Of a DNA stretch of 64,000 nucleotides, positions 37,391 through 48,161 are shown piece after piece. This stretch comes from Providencia vermicola. Lineage in GTDB: Bacteria > Pseudomonadota > Gammaproteobacteria > Enterobacterales > Enterobacteriaceae. Position numbers and translations under genes: made by a program. The first letter of the stretch is position 1, and each line of letters begins with the position of its first letter. The stretch is taken from positions 3,289,001-3,353,000 of the forward strand of contig NZ_CP048796.1 in NCBI RefSeq assembly GCF_010748935.1. The letters are read 5' to 3'. Below the pieces are notes generated by a model. The model searched no databases. It saw only the letters and a program-made list of their open reading frames with translations, and was not told the origin of the DNA.

Positions 37391-38134
37391 TTAAGCTGGA
37401 TTATCGATATCCACAAACACGGCATCTAACCCATGATTATCGACCAACCATTGGGTGAGTGCTTTAATTCCGTAACGTTCCGTGGCATGGTGCCCTGCCG
37501 AATAAAAATGGATCCCCATCTCTCTTGCAATATGAATCGTTTGTTCAGAAACTTCCCCTGTCACAAACGCATCAACACCAAATTCAGCCGCCTGAAGAAT
37601 AAAACCTTGCCCGCCACCAGTACACCAAGCAATTTGACGGATCTCTTGTTTACCTGTTTCTCCACAATGGAGTGTTTTACGATTAAGACGAGTTTCCAAT
37701 CGTTCATTGAGCTCAGCAGGCGTAATAGGTTGATCAAAATAGCCAAAAGGCATTAGCGGGTCGATGTGCCCATCAATTTTTACCCCCATGAGGTGCGCTA
37801 GCTGAGTGTTATTACCAAGGTGGGGATGTGCATCTAAAGGTAAGTGATACCCGTATAAATTAATATCATTTTCAAGCAAAGTTTTTAAACGCTTCCTCTT
37901 CATGCCCTTGATAACCACAGGTTCATTTTTCCAAAAATAACCATGGTGAACAATGACCGCATCGGCATTCATCTCAACCGCTTTATCAAGTAGAGCTTGG
38001 CAAGCTGTCACCCCTGTCACTATCTTTTGTACATGTGAACGGCCTTCAACTTGTAAACCGTTAGGTGCATAGTCATGAAACTCGCTAACCTTCAGCTCAT
38101 TATTGATAAGTTCTTCCAACGCTAAATTACGCAT
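37391..38134 (-). CDS. ybgI: YbgI/Nif3-family protein (GTP cyclohydrolase 1 type 2 homologue)
   Basis: The 247-residue protein matches the dinuclear-metal NIF3/DUF34 family. Metal ligands are seen in VHHGYFWKNE, the YHLPLDAH segment and SAGHHATERYG. The E. coli relative forms a hexameric ring; the function is unsettled, with proposals in metal handling and nucleotide metabolism. AAGGA precedes the ATG. In E. coli it follows phr, which is absent here. Confidence 0.94.
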   Translation of the reverse strand: MRNLALEELINNELKVSEFHDYAPNGLQVEGRSHVQKIVTGVTACQALLDKAVEMNADAVIVHHGYFWKNEPVVIKGMKRKRLKTLLENDINLYGYHLPLDAHPHLGNNTQLAHLMGVKIDGHIDPLMPFGYFDQPITPAELNERLETRLNRKTLHCGETGKQEIRQIAWCTGGGQGFILQAAEFGVDAFVTGEVSEQTIHIAREMGIHFYSAGHHATERYGIKALTQWLVDNHGLDAVFVDIDNPA

Positions 38135-39000
38135 AATCGAGTCCTTTTACAGCATCATTTTGTCTTTACTGGATAAAAATGATTTATTCATTGGCAAAAT
38201 TCAATACTGCCTAGCTTATAAGCCTATGCCATAAAAGGAAACGGCTATTTTAAACAATTCGTAGAGAGCTGATCTCTACAGAAACTAAAGATGAATCCGT
38301 CGTTTATCCTATGCTGCAATCACAAAGCGCTTGTCAATATGTTATCTAGCGCTTTTAAACACAGATAGCCTACCTCAAACACTTGCTCCCATATGACGCG
38401 AGCTTATTTCAATAAGAGGAATATTTTATGCAAACACTTTTAACGTCAATAACATTAAGTTTGCCCTGCAACCTCTAAGCAAAAGTAATGTTATTATCTT
38501 TAGGCATACCCCTCTTAAATAAGCGTAAAATCAGACTGGGTATTTTACGTCGTTTTTCCTCTAAAGATTATCTACTTTAAATTAATCATTAAAATAAAAC
38601 CCTTATTACGAGTATATAAATCAACTTATCATAGATTAATCATTTTTTATTTTTAAACAAACGAACATATTAAAAACAGGCAACCTAAACACTAAAATAA
38701 AAACAACAAAAATGTGTTAAACCCATTTTCAATGATAACCCTCTGTTATACAAAACTATTAATAAACACACCAATATAAAATATAAATCAATCTTTTGAA
38801 TTTATTACCTTCATTATGATAAACAACATAAAAAAACACAAATTATTTGTGTTTCCCCCGCATATATGTCAGCACCTTTTTATTTTATATTTATAGGGAA
38901 ATTAAACGAAATTTAAATAATGTGTTATTTTTCGTTGCCATCAAAAACAATCTAAAATATTACTAATAATCCCATTCAGTCTTAATAGGTACTAATAATA
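38135..39000. other. AT-rich non-coding stretch
   Basis: This 866-bp stretch has no recognisable gene and is extremely AT-rich, especially from 38580 on. One small frame, 38428-38478 (16 codons), has a good AAGAGGA ribosome site, and a 10-bp inverted repeat (38449-38458 with 38486-38495) overlaps its end. That could be a leader peptide or chance. Confidence 0.4.
38428..38478 (+). CDS. Possible 16-codon peptide
   Basis: ATG to TAA encodes MQTLLTSITLSLPCNL. AAGAGGA lies seven bases upstream of the ATG. No homology is known to me, and no structural gene follows for 500 bp. It may be chance. Confidence 0.2.
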   Translation: MQTLLTSITLSLPCNL

Positions 39001-39810
39001 ATGATTAAATTACCCTTATTGGTGGTATTGTCTTTTTCTTTGGCGGGTTGTTCCTCAAGTGAGAAAATTAAAATTGGTTATCCTATTTTAATAACAGAAA
39101 GCACCAAACAAAAAATCAATGATATCATTAATAATGACGTCATACCGAACCAGACGTTGAGTTATGATGAAAAGATCAATCGTATCTCAGCTACATTTTT
39201 AGGCACGCCGTATGTTGCGAATACATTAATAGGTGGTCCAGAACAACAAGAAACCCTCGTCGCGAACTTTGAGGGTGTCGATTGTTTTACATATCTGGAT
39301 TATGTCGTTGCACTTAGCCTTTCTAATAATGAAAAATCCTTTTTAAATTCATTGGTTAATACCCGTTATAAGGATTCCAAAGTCACTTATTATAAACGTA
39401 AGCATTTCTTCACAGATTGGTATGCCGTAGCACCTAAAAATGCCATTGATGTTACTGCAACAATTAGCCCAAATAGCATCACGGTAGAAAAAAATTTAAA
39501 TATAAAATCAGATGGCAGTGAATACATAAAAGGATTAGGCGCTATTCCTAGAACAATCACTTATATTCCGGGTAATATGATCAACCAATCGGTGATTGAT
39601 AACATAAAAACAGGTGACTATATTGGCGTATATTCACCAATAAGTGGTTTAGATGTCTCTCATACTGGCTTTGCGATTAAGAAGGATGGTCAATTATGGT
39701 ATCGAAATGCCTCGTCTTTATCTAAAAATAATAAAGTCGTTGATACGCCCTTTCTTGAATATATGAGCACAAGGCCCGGTATTTTAGTTTTACGCTCGAT
39801 ATCTAAATAA
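39001..39810 (+). CDS. DUF1460-family lipoprotein (NlpC/P60-like amidase fold)
   Basis: The 269-residue protein has a lipoprotein signal (LSFSLAGC, lipidated Cys17). The body has LGTPYVANTL, then VDCFTYLDYV with the candidate catalytic Cys95, and DVSHTGFAI with His221, followed by LWYRNASS. This is the PF07313 (DUF1460) pattern, a papain-like family predicted to cleave amide bonds in cell-wall peptides. The exact substrate is unknown. The gene is AT-rich compared with the core genes, stands in an AT-rich patch and is followed 134 bp later by a small secreted protein, which suggests acquired DNA. The ribosome site is weak. Confidence 0.85.
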   Translation: MIKLPLLVVLSFSLAGCSSSEKIKIGYPILITESTKQKINDIINNDVIPNQTLSYDEKINRISATFLGTPYVANTLIGGPEQQETLVANFEGVDCFTYLDYVVALSLSNNEKSFLNSLVNTRYKDSKVTYYKRKHFFTDWYAVAPKNAIDVTATISPNSITVEKNLNIKSDGSEYIKGLGAIPRTITYIPGNMINQSVIDNIKTGDYIGVYSPISGLDVSHTGFAIKKDGQLWYRNASSLSKNNKVVDTPFLEYMSTRPGILVLRSISK

Positions 39811-39944
39811 ATGCATATGAAAGTAAAGAGCCCCTTCACTTTTCACAAGTAATTTAAAACTGATAAAAACACTAAGCGCATTTTATTTTTCAACACCATC
39901 ATTTCATATATTAAACGCTTTAATTAATACTGTTTGGAGGAATA

Positions 39945-40136
39945 ATGAAATATACAATGTTACTTATATCGACATTTTACCTACTCCCTCTAACGGCAAA
40001 AGCAATTACCGTTGAAGGCAATGATGTTAAACCCATCAAAAAGATTGAATATTGTTTTGTCGATTGGGTTAATAACCCACTAAAATTACTCTCTTGTAGC
40101 TTAATTGGAGAAGTTCCACCTGATAGTGATAAATAA
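39945..40136 (+). CDS. Small secreted protein of unknown function
   Basis: The 63-residue product starts with a clear signal peptide (MKYTMLLISTFYLLPLTAKA, cleavage after residue 20). The mature part is ~43 residues with two cysteines (EYCFVDW and LLSCSLIGE), which could form a disulfide. GGAGGAATA precedes the ATG, a strong ribosome site that argues for a real gene. I recognise no family. It follows the DUF1460 lipoprotein on the same strand and could be its partner. Confidence 0.6.
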   Translation: MKYTMLLISTFYLLPLTAKAITVEGNDVKPIKKIEYCFVDWVNNPLKLLSCSLIGEVPPDSDK

Positions 40137-40282
40137 ACCTATTCATCACTCGTCACGATACTCATTCTCTCTTATGTTTGACTTATCAAAGAACATAAAA
40201 ATTTATTATGAAAAATCGTCAGAAAAAGGCGTGATAGAAAGAGGGAGATAACGAGTTAAAGTCATCGTTTGATTTAATCCCC

Positions 40283-40320
40283 TTTCCCCACAATATTTTG
40301 TCGTTATTGCGGGGAACAGG
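40283..40320 (-). terminator. Possible terminator hairpin after ybfA
   Basis: TTCCCCACAAT pairs with ATTGCGGGGAA with one mismatch, about 25 bp past the ybfA stop. The T-run is weak. Confidence 0.4.
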
Positions 40321-40342
40321 GTCGCACTAATACGTATCGTTA

Positions 40343-40549
40343 TTAACGATGCGTCTCCATTGTCATTTCAGAACGATCAAGCCAAACAGGCTTATCGCTT
40401 GTTTTTGCCCAAACTTTATGGAGATAACTATAAAACTTAGCGCGTTGTGGATAAAAAGCCATAACCGGAAATGCAAGTATGCCAGCGGTTAACGCTGCTG
40501 TGCGGCGTAAAAGCACCTGATTACGGGAATATTCGTGATATGTGGACAT
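40343..40549 (-). CDS. ybfA: YbfA-like small membrane protein
   Basis: The ATG at 40549 (GGAGGATATCG ahead) gives 68 residues, the exact length of E. coli YbfA; the frame is open 22 codons further but without support. RRTAALTAGILAFPVMAF is a membrane helix, and FYSYLHKVWAKTSDKPVW is nearly identical to E. coli YbfA. The function is unknown. As in E. coli it is divergent from the kdp operon. Confidence 0.93.
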   Translation of the reverse strand: MSTYHEYSRNQVLLRRTAALTAGILAFPVMAFYPQRAKFYSYLHKVWAKTSDKPVWLDRSEMTMETHR

Positions 40550-40961
40550 CGATATCCTCCTGTCAGTAGCCACATTATTTGCCGATTTTAACTTCTCTCT
40601 TTCACAACACATCATCTCATTGGAGAGTGACTAAAATCGGACAGATAGTATGAAAGGTAAATTAACTACCTTAATAATACTCTTCATTTGGTAATTTTAC
40701 TACTGATCTGACCACTTAAATAAGAAAAAAATCACTAATTCACCCGTAAAAATGTAAGTTTATTACAGATCTTAACAAAATAACGAACAAAAGAAACAAA
40801 ATAACCACAGAAAATTAACAATGTATTGTTAACAAATCAGGCCATGACTGCTTTTGATTGCGATTTTTATACTTTTTTTACACCGCTCTCTGGTTTTTTT
40901 TCAGCTTATTTACAACGCAATTCTTATGCTGTCTCCATGGGAATAATAAGGAGAAACTACA
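40550..40961. other. ybfA-kdpF divergent control region
   Basis: This 412-bp AT-rich stretch has no gene. The KdpE-like box at 40864-40883 and the kdp promoter lie in its right half. Confidence 0.6.
40864..40883 (+). promoter_or_regulatory. KdpE-like binding site upstream of kdpF
   Basis: TTTTTATACTTTTTTTACAC resembles closely the T-rich KdpE-protected site upstream of E. coli kdpFABC as I recall it. It lies ~80 bp before the kdpF start. Confidence 0.65.
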
Positions 40962-41051
40962 GTGTCATTACTTTCCATCCTCGGGACAGTCTTCGTTGCT
41001 TTACTGTTGGTCTATCTAATTTATGTTCTGCTTAATGCGGAGGAATTTTAA
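40962..41051 (+). CDS. kdpF: KdpF, small stabilising subunit of the Kdp ATPase
   Basis: A GTG start (AAGGAGAAACTACA upstream) encodes a 29-residue single-helix protein ending [10 protein letters not shown]. coli KdpF is 29 residues and ends YALINAEAF. It stabilises the KdpABC complex. The stop is one base before the kdpA ATG. The gene is missed by size cut-offs. Confidence 0.94.
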   Translation: MSLLSILGTVFVALLLVYLIYVLLNAEEF

Positions 41052-41052
41052 G

Positions 41053-42756
41053 ATGGCCGTAACTGCGCTTCTACTCATCGCCAGCTTTTTGCTGGTGCTT
41101 ATTGTATTAGCAAAACCATTAGGTTTGTTTATTGCTCGTTTAATTGAAGGTGACATGCCACGTTTTGTTATGAAAACTGAAGCCGTGGTATGGCGTTGCA
41201 GTGGACTAAAACAACCAGGTCGAGAAATGACCGAAATGAATTGGTCACGTTACGCTCTGGCGATACTTCTATTTAACCTTTTAGGTTTTATCCTGCTGTT
41301 CACTCTATTGATATTTCAAGGGCATCTTCCACTTAATCCACAACAGCTGCCAGGAATGAATTGGGATCTCGCGTTCAATACTGCGGTGAGCTTCGTGACG
41401 AATACTAACTGGCAATCGTACAGCGGCGAAAACAGCTTAAGTTACCTTAGTCAAATGGCAGGCTTAACAGTGCAAAATTTTTTATCTGCCGCGACAGGAA
41501 TTGCAGTCGTCTTTGCATTAATCCGTGCTTTTGTACGCCACAATAGCAAAACGTTAGGTAATGCTTGGGTAGATATCACCCGCATTACCCTCTATTTACT
41601 CTTACCTTTAGCCATTATTTTTGCGCTATTCTTTGTAAGCCAAGGCGTCATTCAAAGTTTTTCCCCATACGCTTTAAGTGATAACTTAAATAGCTCCGCA
41701 CAATTCATTCCAATGGGGCCAGTTGCATCCCAAGAAGCCATCAAACTATTGGGAACAAATGGTGGCGGTTTCTTCGGTGCTAACTCATCCCACCCTTTTG
41801 AAAACCCAACAGCACTGAGTAATTTTGTGCAAATGCTCGCGATATTCTTGATCCCAACAGCATTGTGCTTTGCTTTTGGTCGTACTGTTGGCGATAACAA
41901 GCAAGGCAACGCCCTGCTTTGGGTGATGGCCATTATCTTTGTTATTGCCGCAATGCTGGTGATCAATGCCGAATATGTTGGTAACCCTTTCTTAAGTGAG
42001 TTTTCCGCGAGCAGTACCGCCAATATGGAAGGTAAAGAAAGTCGATTCGGTATTCTTGGCTCTGCATTGTATGCCGTTGTCACTACCGCTGCGTCATGCG
42101 GCGCAGTAAATGGAATGCATGATTCGTTCACCGCTTTAGGTGGCATGATCCCAATGTGGTTAATGCAGATCGGTGAAGTGGTGTTTGGTGGTGTGGGTTC
42201 AGGCCTATATGGCATGCTGTTATTTGTTTTACTTGCCGTATTTATTGCTGGCTTAATGATCGGACGTACACCTGAATATTTAGGTAAAAAAATTGAAGTC
42301 CGTGAAATGAAATTGGTCGCTATTGCCATTTTAGTCACGCCCACTTTAGTACTTTGTGGTACGACTCTGGCGTTAATGACCGAAACAGGACGTGCTGCCA
42401 TTTTAAATCCAGGTGCTCATGGGTTTAGTGAAGTGCTGTATGCCTTCTCTTCAGCAGCAAATAATAACGGTAGTGCTTTTGCTGGACTCAGTACTAATAC
42501 CCCGTTTTATAACACAATATTGGCGATTGTTATGCTACTAGGACGTTTTGGTGTCATCTTACCCGTCTTGGCCATTGCAGGTTCTCTGACCATGAAAAAA
42601 CCACAAATAGCCAATACGGCAAACTTACCGACTCATGGCCCTGTATTTGTCGGCCTATTGATCTTAACCGTTTTACTCATCGGTGCGCTAACTTTCGTTC
42701 CCGCTCTCGCATTGGGACCGATAGCAGAACATTTGCAAATTAAGTTAGCAGCATAA
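41053..42756 (+). CDS. kdpA: KdpA, potassium-binding channel subunit
   Basis: The 567-residue protein has ten membrane helices and four pore loops like those of potassium channels: [44 protein letters not shown] and [15 protein letters not shown]. KdpA selects K+ and passes it to KdpB by a half-channel. I start at the ATG at 41053 right after kdpF (AGGAATTTTAAG ahead); ten codons upstream overlap kdpF. Length is close to E. coli (557). Confidence 0.97.
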   Translation: MAVTALLLIASFLLVLIVLAKPLGLFIARLIEGDMPRFVMKTEAVVWRCSGLKQPGREMTEMNWSRYALAILLFNLLGFILLFTLLIFQGHLPLNPQQLPGMNWDLAFNTAVSFVTNTNWQSYSGENSLSYLSQMAGLTVQNFLSAATGIAVVFALIRAFVRHNSKTLGNAWVDITRITLYLLLPLAIIFALFFVSQGVIQSFSPYALSDNLNSSAQFIPMGPVASQEAIKLLGTNGGGFFGANSSHPFENPTALSNFVQMLAIFLIPTALCFAFGRTVGDNKQGNALLWVMAIIFVIAAMLVINAEYVGNPFLSEFSASSTANMEGKESRFGILGSALYAVVTTAASCGAVNGMHDSFTALGGMIPMWLMQIGEVVFGGVGSGLYGMLLFVLLAVFIAGLMIGRTPEYLGKKIEVREMKLVAIAILVTPTLVLCGTTLALMTETGRAAILNPGAHGFSEVLYAFSSAANNNGSAFAGLSTNTPFYNTILAIVMLLGRFGVILPVLAIAGSLTMKKPQIANTANLPTHGPVFVGLLILTVLLIGALTFVPALALGPIAEHLQIKLAA

Positions 42757-42770
42757 TGAGGGTCATTAAA

Positions 42771-44834
42771 ATGAACAGTAAAAAAACTCAATTATTCGAT
42801 AGTGCGTTAGTTCGTCAATCAATTATTGATGCAGTTAAGAAATGTGCTCCACAGGCGCAATGGCGCAACCCTGTTATGTTTGTGGTGTATATTGGCAGCA
42901 TTATCACTACCTTGCTATGGCTAGCAATGTTAGCGAATTACGCAGAAGGTAATGCTTGGTTTAGTGGCATGATTACGCTATGGCTATGCTTTACCGTTTT
43001 ATTTGCTAATTTTGCTGAAGCACTTGCAGAAGGACGCAGTAAAGCTCAGGCGGCGAGTTTAAAAGGCGTTAAAAAACGCAGTAGCGCTATCCGCCTTGCT
43101 GAGGCCAATTTAGATTCAGCACAAGAAACGGTAAATTCAGATCAACTTCGCAAAGGTGACATTGTTTTGATCCGTGCGGGTGACATCATTCCTTGTGATG
43201 GTGAAGTTCTGGAGGGGGGAGCTTCCGTCGATGAAAGTGCGATCACGGGTGAATCAGCCCCTGTGATCCGTGAGTCAGGGGGGGATTTCTCTTCTGTCAC
43301 CGGCGGTACTCGTGTCTTATCCGACTGGCTGATCGTGGAATGTACCGTTAACCCCGGTGAAACCTTCCTTGATCGAATGATTTCCATGGTTGAAGGCGCA
43401 CAACGCCGTAAAACACCGAATGAGATAGCACTCACCATTCTATTAACTGCTCTTACTATTATCTTTTTATTGGCCTGTGCAACCCTCTACCCATATACCC
43501 TGTTTTCAGCGGAATATGCTGGGGCAGGTAACGCCATTTCCGTTCTCGTGCTTATTGCGCTATTAATCTGCCTCATTCCTACAACCATTGGAGGGTTACT
43601 TTCCTCGATTGGTGTTGCTGGCATGAGCCGTATGTTAAGTGCCAATGTCATTGCCACCAGCGGACGTGCTGTTGAAGCTGCTGGTGATGTTGATGTGTTG
43701 CTGCTCGATAAAACAGGAACTATCACGTTAGGAAATCGACAAGCGTCGGCATTTTTACCGTTAACAGGCGTAACCGAACAACAATTAGCGGATGCAGCAC
43801 AACTGTCCTCTTTAGCGGATGAAACCCCTGAAGGACGCAGCATTGTCGTCCTTGCAAAACAAAAATTTAATTTGCGTGAAAGAGACATTCATTCATTAAA
43901 TGCTACTTTTGTTCCCTTTTCAGCAATGACACGAATGAGTGGAGTTAATGTGGGTGACAGAATGATACGCAAAGGCTCTGCCGATGCGATACGCCGTTAT
44001 GTTGAAGCCAATCACAGTAAGTTTCCACTTGAGGCGGATCAACTGGTAGAAAAAGTTGCTCACCAAGGAGGCACCCCATTAGTTGTTGTCGATAACCAAA
44101 CCGTCCTAGGTATTGTCGCTTTAAAAGATATTGTTAAAGGGGGGATCAAAGAACGTTTTGCTCAGATGCGTAGCATGGGGATCAAAACCGTGATGATTAC
44201 CGGCGATAACCATCTAACGGCTGCCGCTATCGCTGCTGAAGCAGGTGTTGATGATTTCTTAGCGGAAGCGACCCCAGAAACGAAATTAGCCTTGATCCGC
44301 CAATATCAAGCAGAAGGTCGGTTGGTTGCCATGACGGGTGATGGTACTAACGATGCTCCAGCTCTGGCTCAAGCCGATGTCGCTGTTGCCATGAACTCAG
44401 GAACTCAAGCGGCAAAAGAAGCGGGTAACATGGTGGACTTAGACTCTAACCCGACTAAATTAATTGAAGTCGTACACATTGGTAAACAAATGCTCATGAC
44501 GCGAGGTTCGTTAACCACATTTAGTATCGCCAATGATATCGCCAAATATTTTGCCATTATTCCTGCTGCTTTTGCCGTGACTTGGCCACAGTTGAACGTA
44601 TTGAATATTATGAACTTGCATTCACCTGCTTCGGCACTGTTATCGGCAGTCATTTTTAATGCGTTGATCATTGTCTTTTTGATCCCCTTAGCCTTAAAAG
44701 GGATCAACTACCGCCCTATGAGTTCGCAATCACTACTACAACGAAATCTCAGTATTTATGGTCTTAGCGGCTTACTCGTTCCCTTTATCGGTATCAAGCT
44801 TATCGACATGATTATTAGCTTATTTGGTTTTTAA
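42771..44834 (+). CDS. kdpB: KdpB, P-type ATPase subunit
   Basis: The 687-residue ATPase has all P-type signatures: phosphorylation motif [15 protein letters not shown] (Asp near 306), the TGES loop [12 protein letters not shown], nucleotide-domain [10 protein letters not shown] with KGS, and the hinge [13 protein letters not shown]. It energises uptake of K+ through KdpA. The ATG at 42771 (GAGGG upstream) matches the usual N-terminus; an ATG at 42756 overlaps the kdpA stop and would add five residues. Confidence 0.97.
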   Translation: MNSKKTQLFDSALVRQSIIDAVKKCAPQAQWRNPVMFVVYIGSIITTLLWLAMLANYAEGNAWFSGMITLWLCFTVLFANFAEALAEGRSKAQAASLKGVKKRSSAIRLAEANLDSAQETVNSDQLRKGDIVLIRAGDIIPCDGEVLEGGASVDESAITGESAPVIRESGGDFSSVTGGTRVLSDWLIVECTVNPGETFLDRMISMVEGAQRRKTPNEIALTILLTALTIIFLLACATLYPYTLFSAEYAGAGNAISVLVLIALLICLIPTTIGGLLSSIGVAGMSRMLSANVIATSGRAVEAAGDVDVLLLDKTGTITLGNRQASAFLPLTGVTEQQLADAAQLSSLADETPEGRSIVVLAKQKFNLRERDIHSLNATFVPFSAMTRMSGVNVGDRMIRKGSADAIRRYVEANHSKFPLEADQLVEKVAHQGGTPLVVVDNQTVLGIVALKDIVKGGIKERFAQMRSMGIKTVMITGDNHLTAAAIAAEAGVDDFLAEATPETKLALIRQYQAEGRLVAMTGDGTNDAPALAQADVAVAMNSGTQAAKEAGNMVDLDSNPTKLIEVVHIGKQMLMTRGSLTTFSIANDIAKYFAIIPAAFAVTWPQLNVLNIMNLHSPASALLSAVIFNALIIVFLIPLALKGINYRPMSSQSLLQRNLSIYGLSGLLVPFIGIKLIDMIISLFGF

Positions 44835-44844
44835 GGAATAGATT

Positions 44845-45438
44845 ATGAACACGATTCGTTCATCAATTGTAGTATTAATTTTATTAGCGATAATAACTGG
44901 TGTGGCTTATCCTTTACTTGTTACAGGACTCGCGAATGTACTGTTTCCTTGGCAGGCGCAAGGGTCGCTCATAGAACAAAATGGGCGAGTGGTTGGATCA
45001 GCATTAATTGGTCAACACTACCAGTCCGACCGCTACTTTTTCGGCCGCCCTTCAGCAACGGCGGAGTTCCCATATAACTCATTAGCCTCTGGAGGCAGTA
45101 ATCTTGCGGTAAGTAATCCAGTATTATATGAGTCATTTGAACAACGTCGTGAACAACTGAGAAAACAAAATCCAGATGCTGGACAAGCCGTTCCCGTCGA
45201 TCTACTAACCGCTTCTGCAAGTGGCTTAGATCCCAATATTTCGGTTGCGGCTGCACTTTATCAAGCGCCTCGTATTGCGAAAAAAAGAGAGATTGCGCTG
45301 AGGGAGGTTGAATCTCTCATTGCAGCACAAACTGAAAGCCCCCTCCTTGCCTTTATGGGAGAACCCGTTGTGAATGTATTGCAATTGAACATCGCATTGG
45401 ATGAGCTTAAACCACAAACGCATCAGCCCACTCACTGA
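44845..45438 (+). CDS. kdpC: KdpC, accessory subunit of the Kdp ATPase
   Basis: The 197-residue protein has one N-terminal helix (~8-30) and a periplasmic domain with the family blocks RYFFGRPSAT, LASGGSNLAVSNP and VPVDLLTASASGLDPNISVAAALYQ (split here at SGLD). KdpC links KdpA and KdpB and raises ATP affinity. It starts 10 bp after kdpB. Confidence 0.96.
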   Translation: MNTIRSSIVVLILLAIITGVAYPLLVTGLANVLFPWQAQGSLIEQNGRVVGSALIGQHYQSDRYFFGRPSATAEFPYNSLASGGSNLAVSNPVLYESFEQRREQLRKQNPDAGQAVPVDLLTASASGLDPNISVAAALYQAPRIAKKREIALREVESLIAAQTESPLLAFMGEPVVNVLQLNIALDELKPQTHQPTH

Positions 45439-45446
45439 GGTTAATT

Positions 45447-48161
45447 ATGGATAATCAAGACCCAGTACGCCCAAATCCAGATGAGTTGCTCGTAAAAGCA
45501 AATGAAACTGGCCGAGGCAAGCTTAAGATATTTTTCGGCGCCTGTGCAGGCGTCGGAAAAACGTATGCGATGTTACAAGAGGCTCAACGCTTACGCACTC
45601 AAGGGTTAGATGTTGTGATTGGCGTTGTCGAAACACATGAACGGGAAGAAACGGCGGCATTACTGGATGGGCTATCTCAGCTGCCGCCTCGTCGGTTAAA
45701 CCATCGTGGGCGCCGCATGAGCGCCTTTGATATTGATGCTGCAATTGCAAGGCATCCAGCCATTATTTTAATGGATGAATTGGCATTTAGTAATCCAGCC
45801 GGTAGTCGCCATCCTAAACGATGGCAAGATGTGGAAGAACTTCTTGATGCCGGCATTGATGTTTTAACGACAATTAATGTACAGCATATTGAAAGTTTAA
45901 ATGATGTGGTCGGTAGCATCACGGGGATCCGTGTGCGAGAAACCGTGCCCGATCATATTTTCGATGCAGCCGATGAAATTGTCTTAGTCGATCTACCTCC
46001 CGATGATCTCCGTCAGCGTCTTAACGAAGGCAAGGTCTATATCCCAGCACAGGCAGAACGCGCTATTGAGCATTTTTTTCGTAAAGGGAATTTAATAGCC
46101 CTAAGGGAATTAGCGCTACGTCGCACCGCGGATCGCGTTGACGACCAAATGCGAGAGTTTCGCGATGGTAAAGGACAAGCCCCTGTCTGGCATACGCGCG
46201 ATGGCCTGTTATTATGCATAGGGCATAATCGTGGCAATGAAAAGCTCGTTCGTGCCGCAGCACGGCTCGCTGCAAAATTTGGGTCTGTCTGGCACGCCGT
46301 GTATGTTGAAACGCCAAAACTGCATCGGCTTCCAGAGGGGCACCGTAGAGCGATTCTTAAAGCATTACGTTTAGCTCAAGACTTAGGCGCTGAAACAGCA
46401 ACGTTATCTGACCCTTCTGAAGAAAAAGCGATTTTACGTTACGCACGTGAACATAATCTTGGCAAAATTCTGGTTGGACGGCGCATTAAACGCCGTGGAT
46501 GGTTAGGCTCACGCACTAGCTTTGCGGATCGATTAGGTGCATTAGGGCCAGATTTGGATTTAATCATCGTTGCACTCGAAGAAAAGAGTGATTGGGTGAA
46601 AGAACCTGAACGGAAACCATTTTCTGAAAAATGGCGTACTGACATTAACGGTTTTTTAGTTGTGATCGCGATATGTGCGCTTATCACTGTATTTTCGCGT
46701 ACTTTTTTACTGGCGCTCGATAAAGCCAACCTAGTTACCCTGTATTTACTCGGTGTGGTTCTTGTGGCGCTCTTTTATGGACGCAGACCATCCATTTTTG
46801 CAGCGCTTATCAATGTCATTAGTTTTGACCTCTTTTTTGTACAGCCCCACTTTTCTCTGGCCATTATGGACATGCAATACTTGGTGACCTTTACCGTAAT
46901 GCTTATTGTCGGTGTGGTGGTTGGTAATCTCACGGCAGGTATGCGATATCAGGCAAGAATTGCCCGTTATCGAGAGCAACGGACTCGCCACCTGTATGAA
47001 ATGACGAAAGAATTAAGCCAAGCGCTCACCGAGCAAGATATCGGTAAAGCAGGCTACCATTTTATTAACAATGCCTTTCAGGCGAAAACCTGCTTACTCT
47101 TGCCAGATGAAAACAATCAATTAATGCCATTGTTATGTGAAGGCCATAGCGCGATGCAAATTGATCAAGCTATCGCTAAATGGAGTTTTGACAAGCGTCA
47201 ACCCGCGGGTGCTGGTACCGATACACTACCAAGTGTACCTTATCAACTACAACCCATTACCACGGTCGATCAAACGCTAGCCGTGCTCGCTATCGAACCC
47301 AATAATTTGCGCCAACTATTGATCCCTGAACAACAGCGCATGCTACAAACATTTACAGGGTTGATTGCTAGCGCGCTAGCGCGTTTACAATTAGCAAAAC
47401 AAGCGGAAATCGCAAAACTCAACATTGAGCGCGAGCAGTTGCGAAACTCTTTGTTAGCAGCACTATCCCATGACCTAAAAACACCGTTAACGGTACTGTT
47501 TGGCCAAGCAGAAATTTTGACCTTGAACCTTAGCGCAGAAAACTCCCCTTATACGGAGCAAGTTAACCAAATGCGCCAGCAAATACTCAGTACTTCCCGT
47601 TTAGTGAATAACTTGTTGGATATGGCAAGACTGCAATCAGGGGGGATACAACCGAATTTTGAGTGGCAATCACTGCAAGAGATCACAGGCAGTGCGATAA
47701 GAACCCTTGATTACACATTGCATAGTCATCCTTTATCCATTGAAATCCCAGCTAATTTGCTGCTCTACTGTGATGGTAACTTAATTGAACGAGTATTAAT
47801 TAACTTATTAGAGAACGCCATCAAATACAGCGAAAAAGATACACCAATGGGGATTTGTGCCAATATAGAGGATAACCAAGTACACATTGAAGTTTGGGAT
47901 GCCAGTAATGCGATTCCCAATGGGCAAGAAAAAACAATTTTTGATAAGTTTTCTCGAGCACAAAAAGAGTCCGCAATCCCTGGTGTTGGCCTTGGATTAG
48001 CGATCTGTCGCGCCATTATTCAATTACATGATGGCACCATTTGGGCTGAAAATAACAAAAAAGGTGGAGCCAGCTTCCATTTTGTTTTACCTTTTAAACA
48101 ACTTCCTGATATTGAAGAGATAGCTGACTATTGTGAACCCCCATCAAATATTGATCATTGA
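45447..48161 (+). CDS. kdpD: KdpD, potassium/turgor sensor histidine kinase
   Basis: The 904-residue kinase has an N-terminal KdpD domain with Walker A FFGACAGVGKTYA (~30-42), a USP-like domain, four membrane helices (~400-500), a GAF-like region and a C-terminal kinase with H-box LSHDLKTPLTVL, N-box LLENAIKYS and G-box GVGLGLAIC. It phosphorylates KdpE under K+ limitation. It starts 8 bp after kdpC with GAGG, and overlaps kdpE by 29 nt. Confidence 0.97.
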   Translation: MDNQDPVRPNPDELLVKANETGRGKLKIFFGACAGVGKTYAMLQEAQRLRTQGLDVVIGVVETHEREETAALLDGLSQLPPRRLNHRGRRMSAFDIDAAIARHPAIILMDELAFSNPAGSRHPKRWQDVEELLDAGIDVLTTINVQHIESLNDVVGSITGIRVRETVPDHIFDAADEIVLVDLPPDDLRQRLNEGKVYIPAQAERAIEHFFRKGNLIALRELALRRTADRVDDQMREFRDGKGQAPVWHTRDGLLLCIGHNRGNEKLVRAAARLAAKFGSVWHAVYVETPKLHRLPEGHRRAILKALRLAQDLGAETATLSDPSEEKAILRYAREHNLGKILVGRRIKRRGWLGSRTSFADRLGALGPDLDLIIVALEEKSDWVKEPERKPFSEKWRTDINGFLVVIAICALITVFSRTFLLALDKANLVTLYLLGVVLVALFYGRRPSIFAALINVISFDLFFVQPHFSLAIMDMQYLVTFTVMLIVGVVVGNLTAGMRYQARIARYREQRTRHLYEMTKELSQALTEQDIGKAGYHFINNAFQAKTCLLLPDENNQLMPLLCEGHSAMQIDQAIAKWSFDKRQPAGAGTDTLPSVPYQLQPITTVDQTLAVLAIEPNNLRQLLIPEQQRMLQTFTGLIASALARLQLAKQAEIAKLNIEREQLRNSLLAALSHDLKTPLTVLFGQAEILTLNLSAENSPYTEQVNQMRQQILSTSRLVNNLLDMARLQSGGIQPNFEWQSLQEITGSAIRTLDYTLHSHPLSIEIPANLLLYCDGNLIERVLINLLENAIKYSEKDTPMGICANIEDNQVHIEVWDASNAIPNGQEKTIFDKFSRAQKESAIPGVGLGLAICRAIIQLHDGTIWAENNKKGGASFHFVLPFKQLPDIEEIADYCEPPSNIDH

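Noticed and set aside
41652-42401. 249-codon frame on the minus strand inside kdpA
   Set aside because: It is the antisense shadow of a strongly coding gene; it has no ribosome site or recognisable domains.
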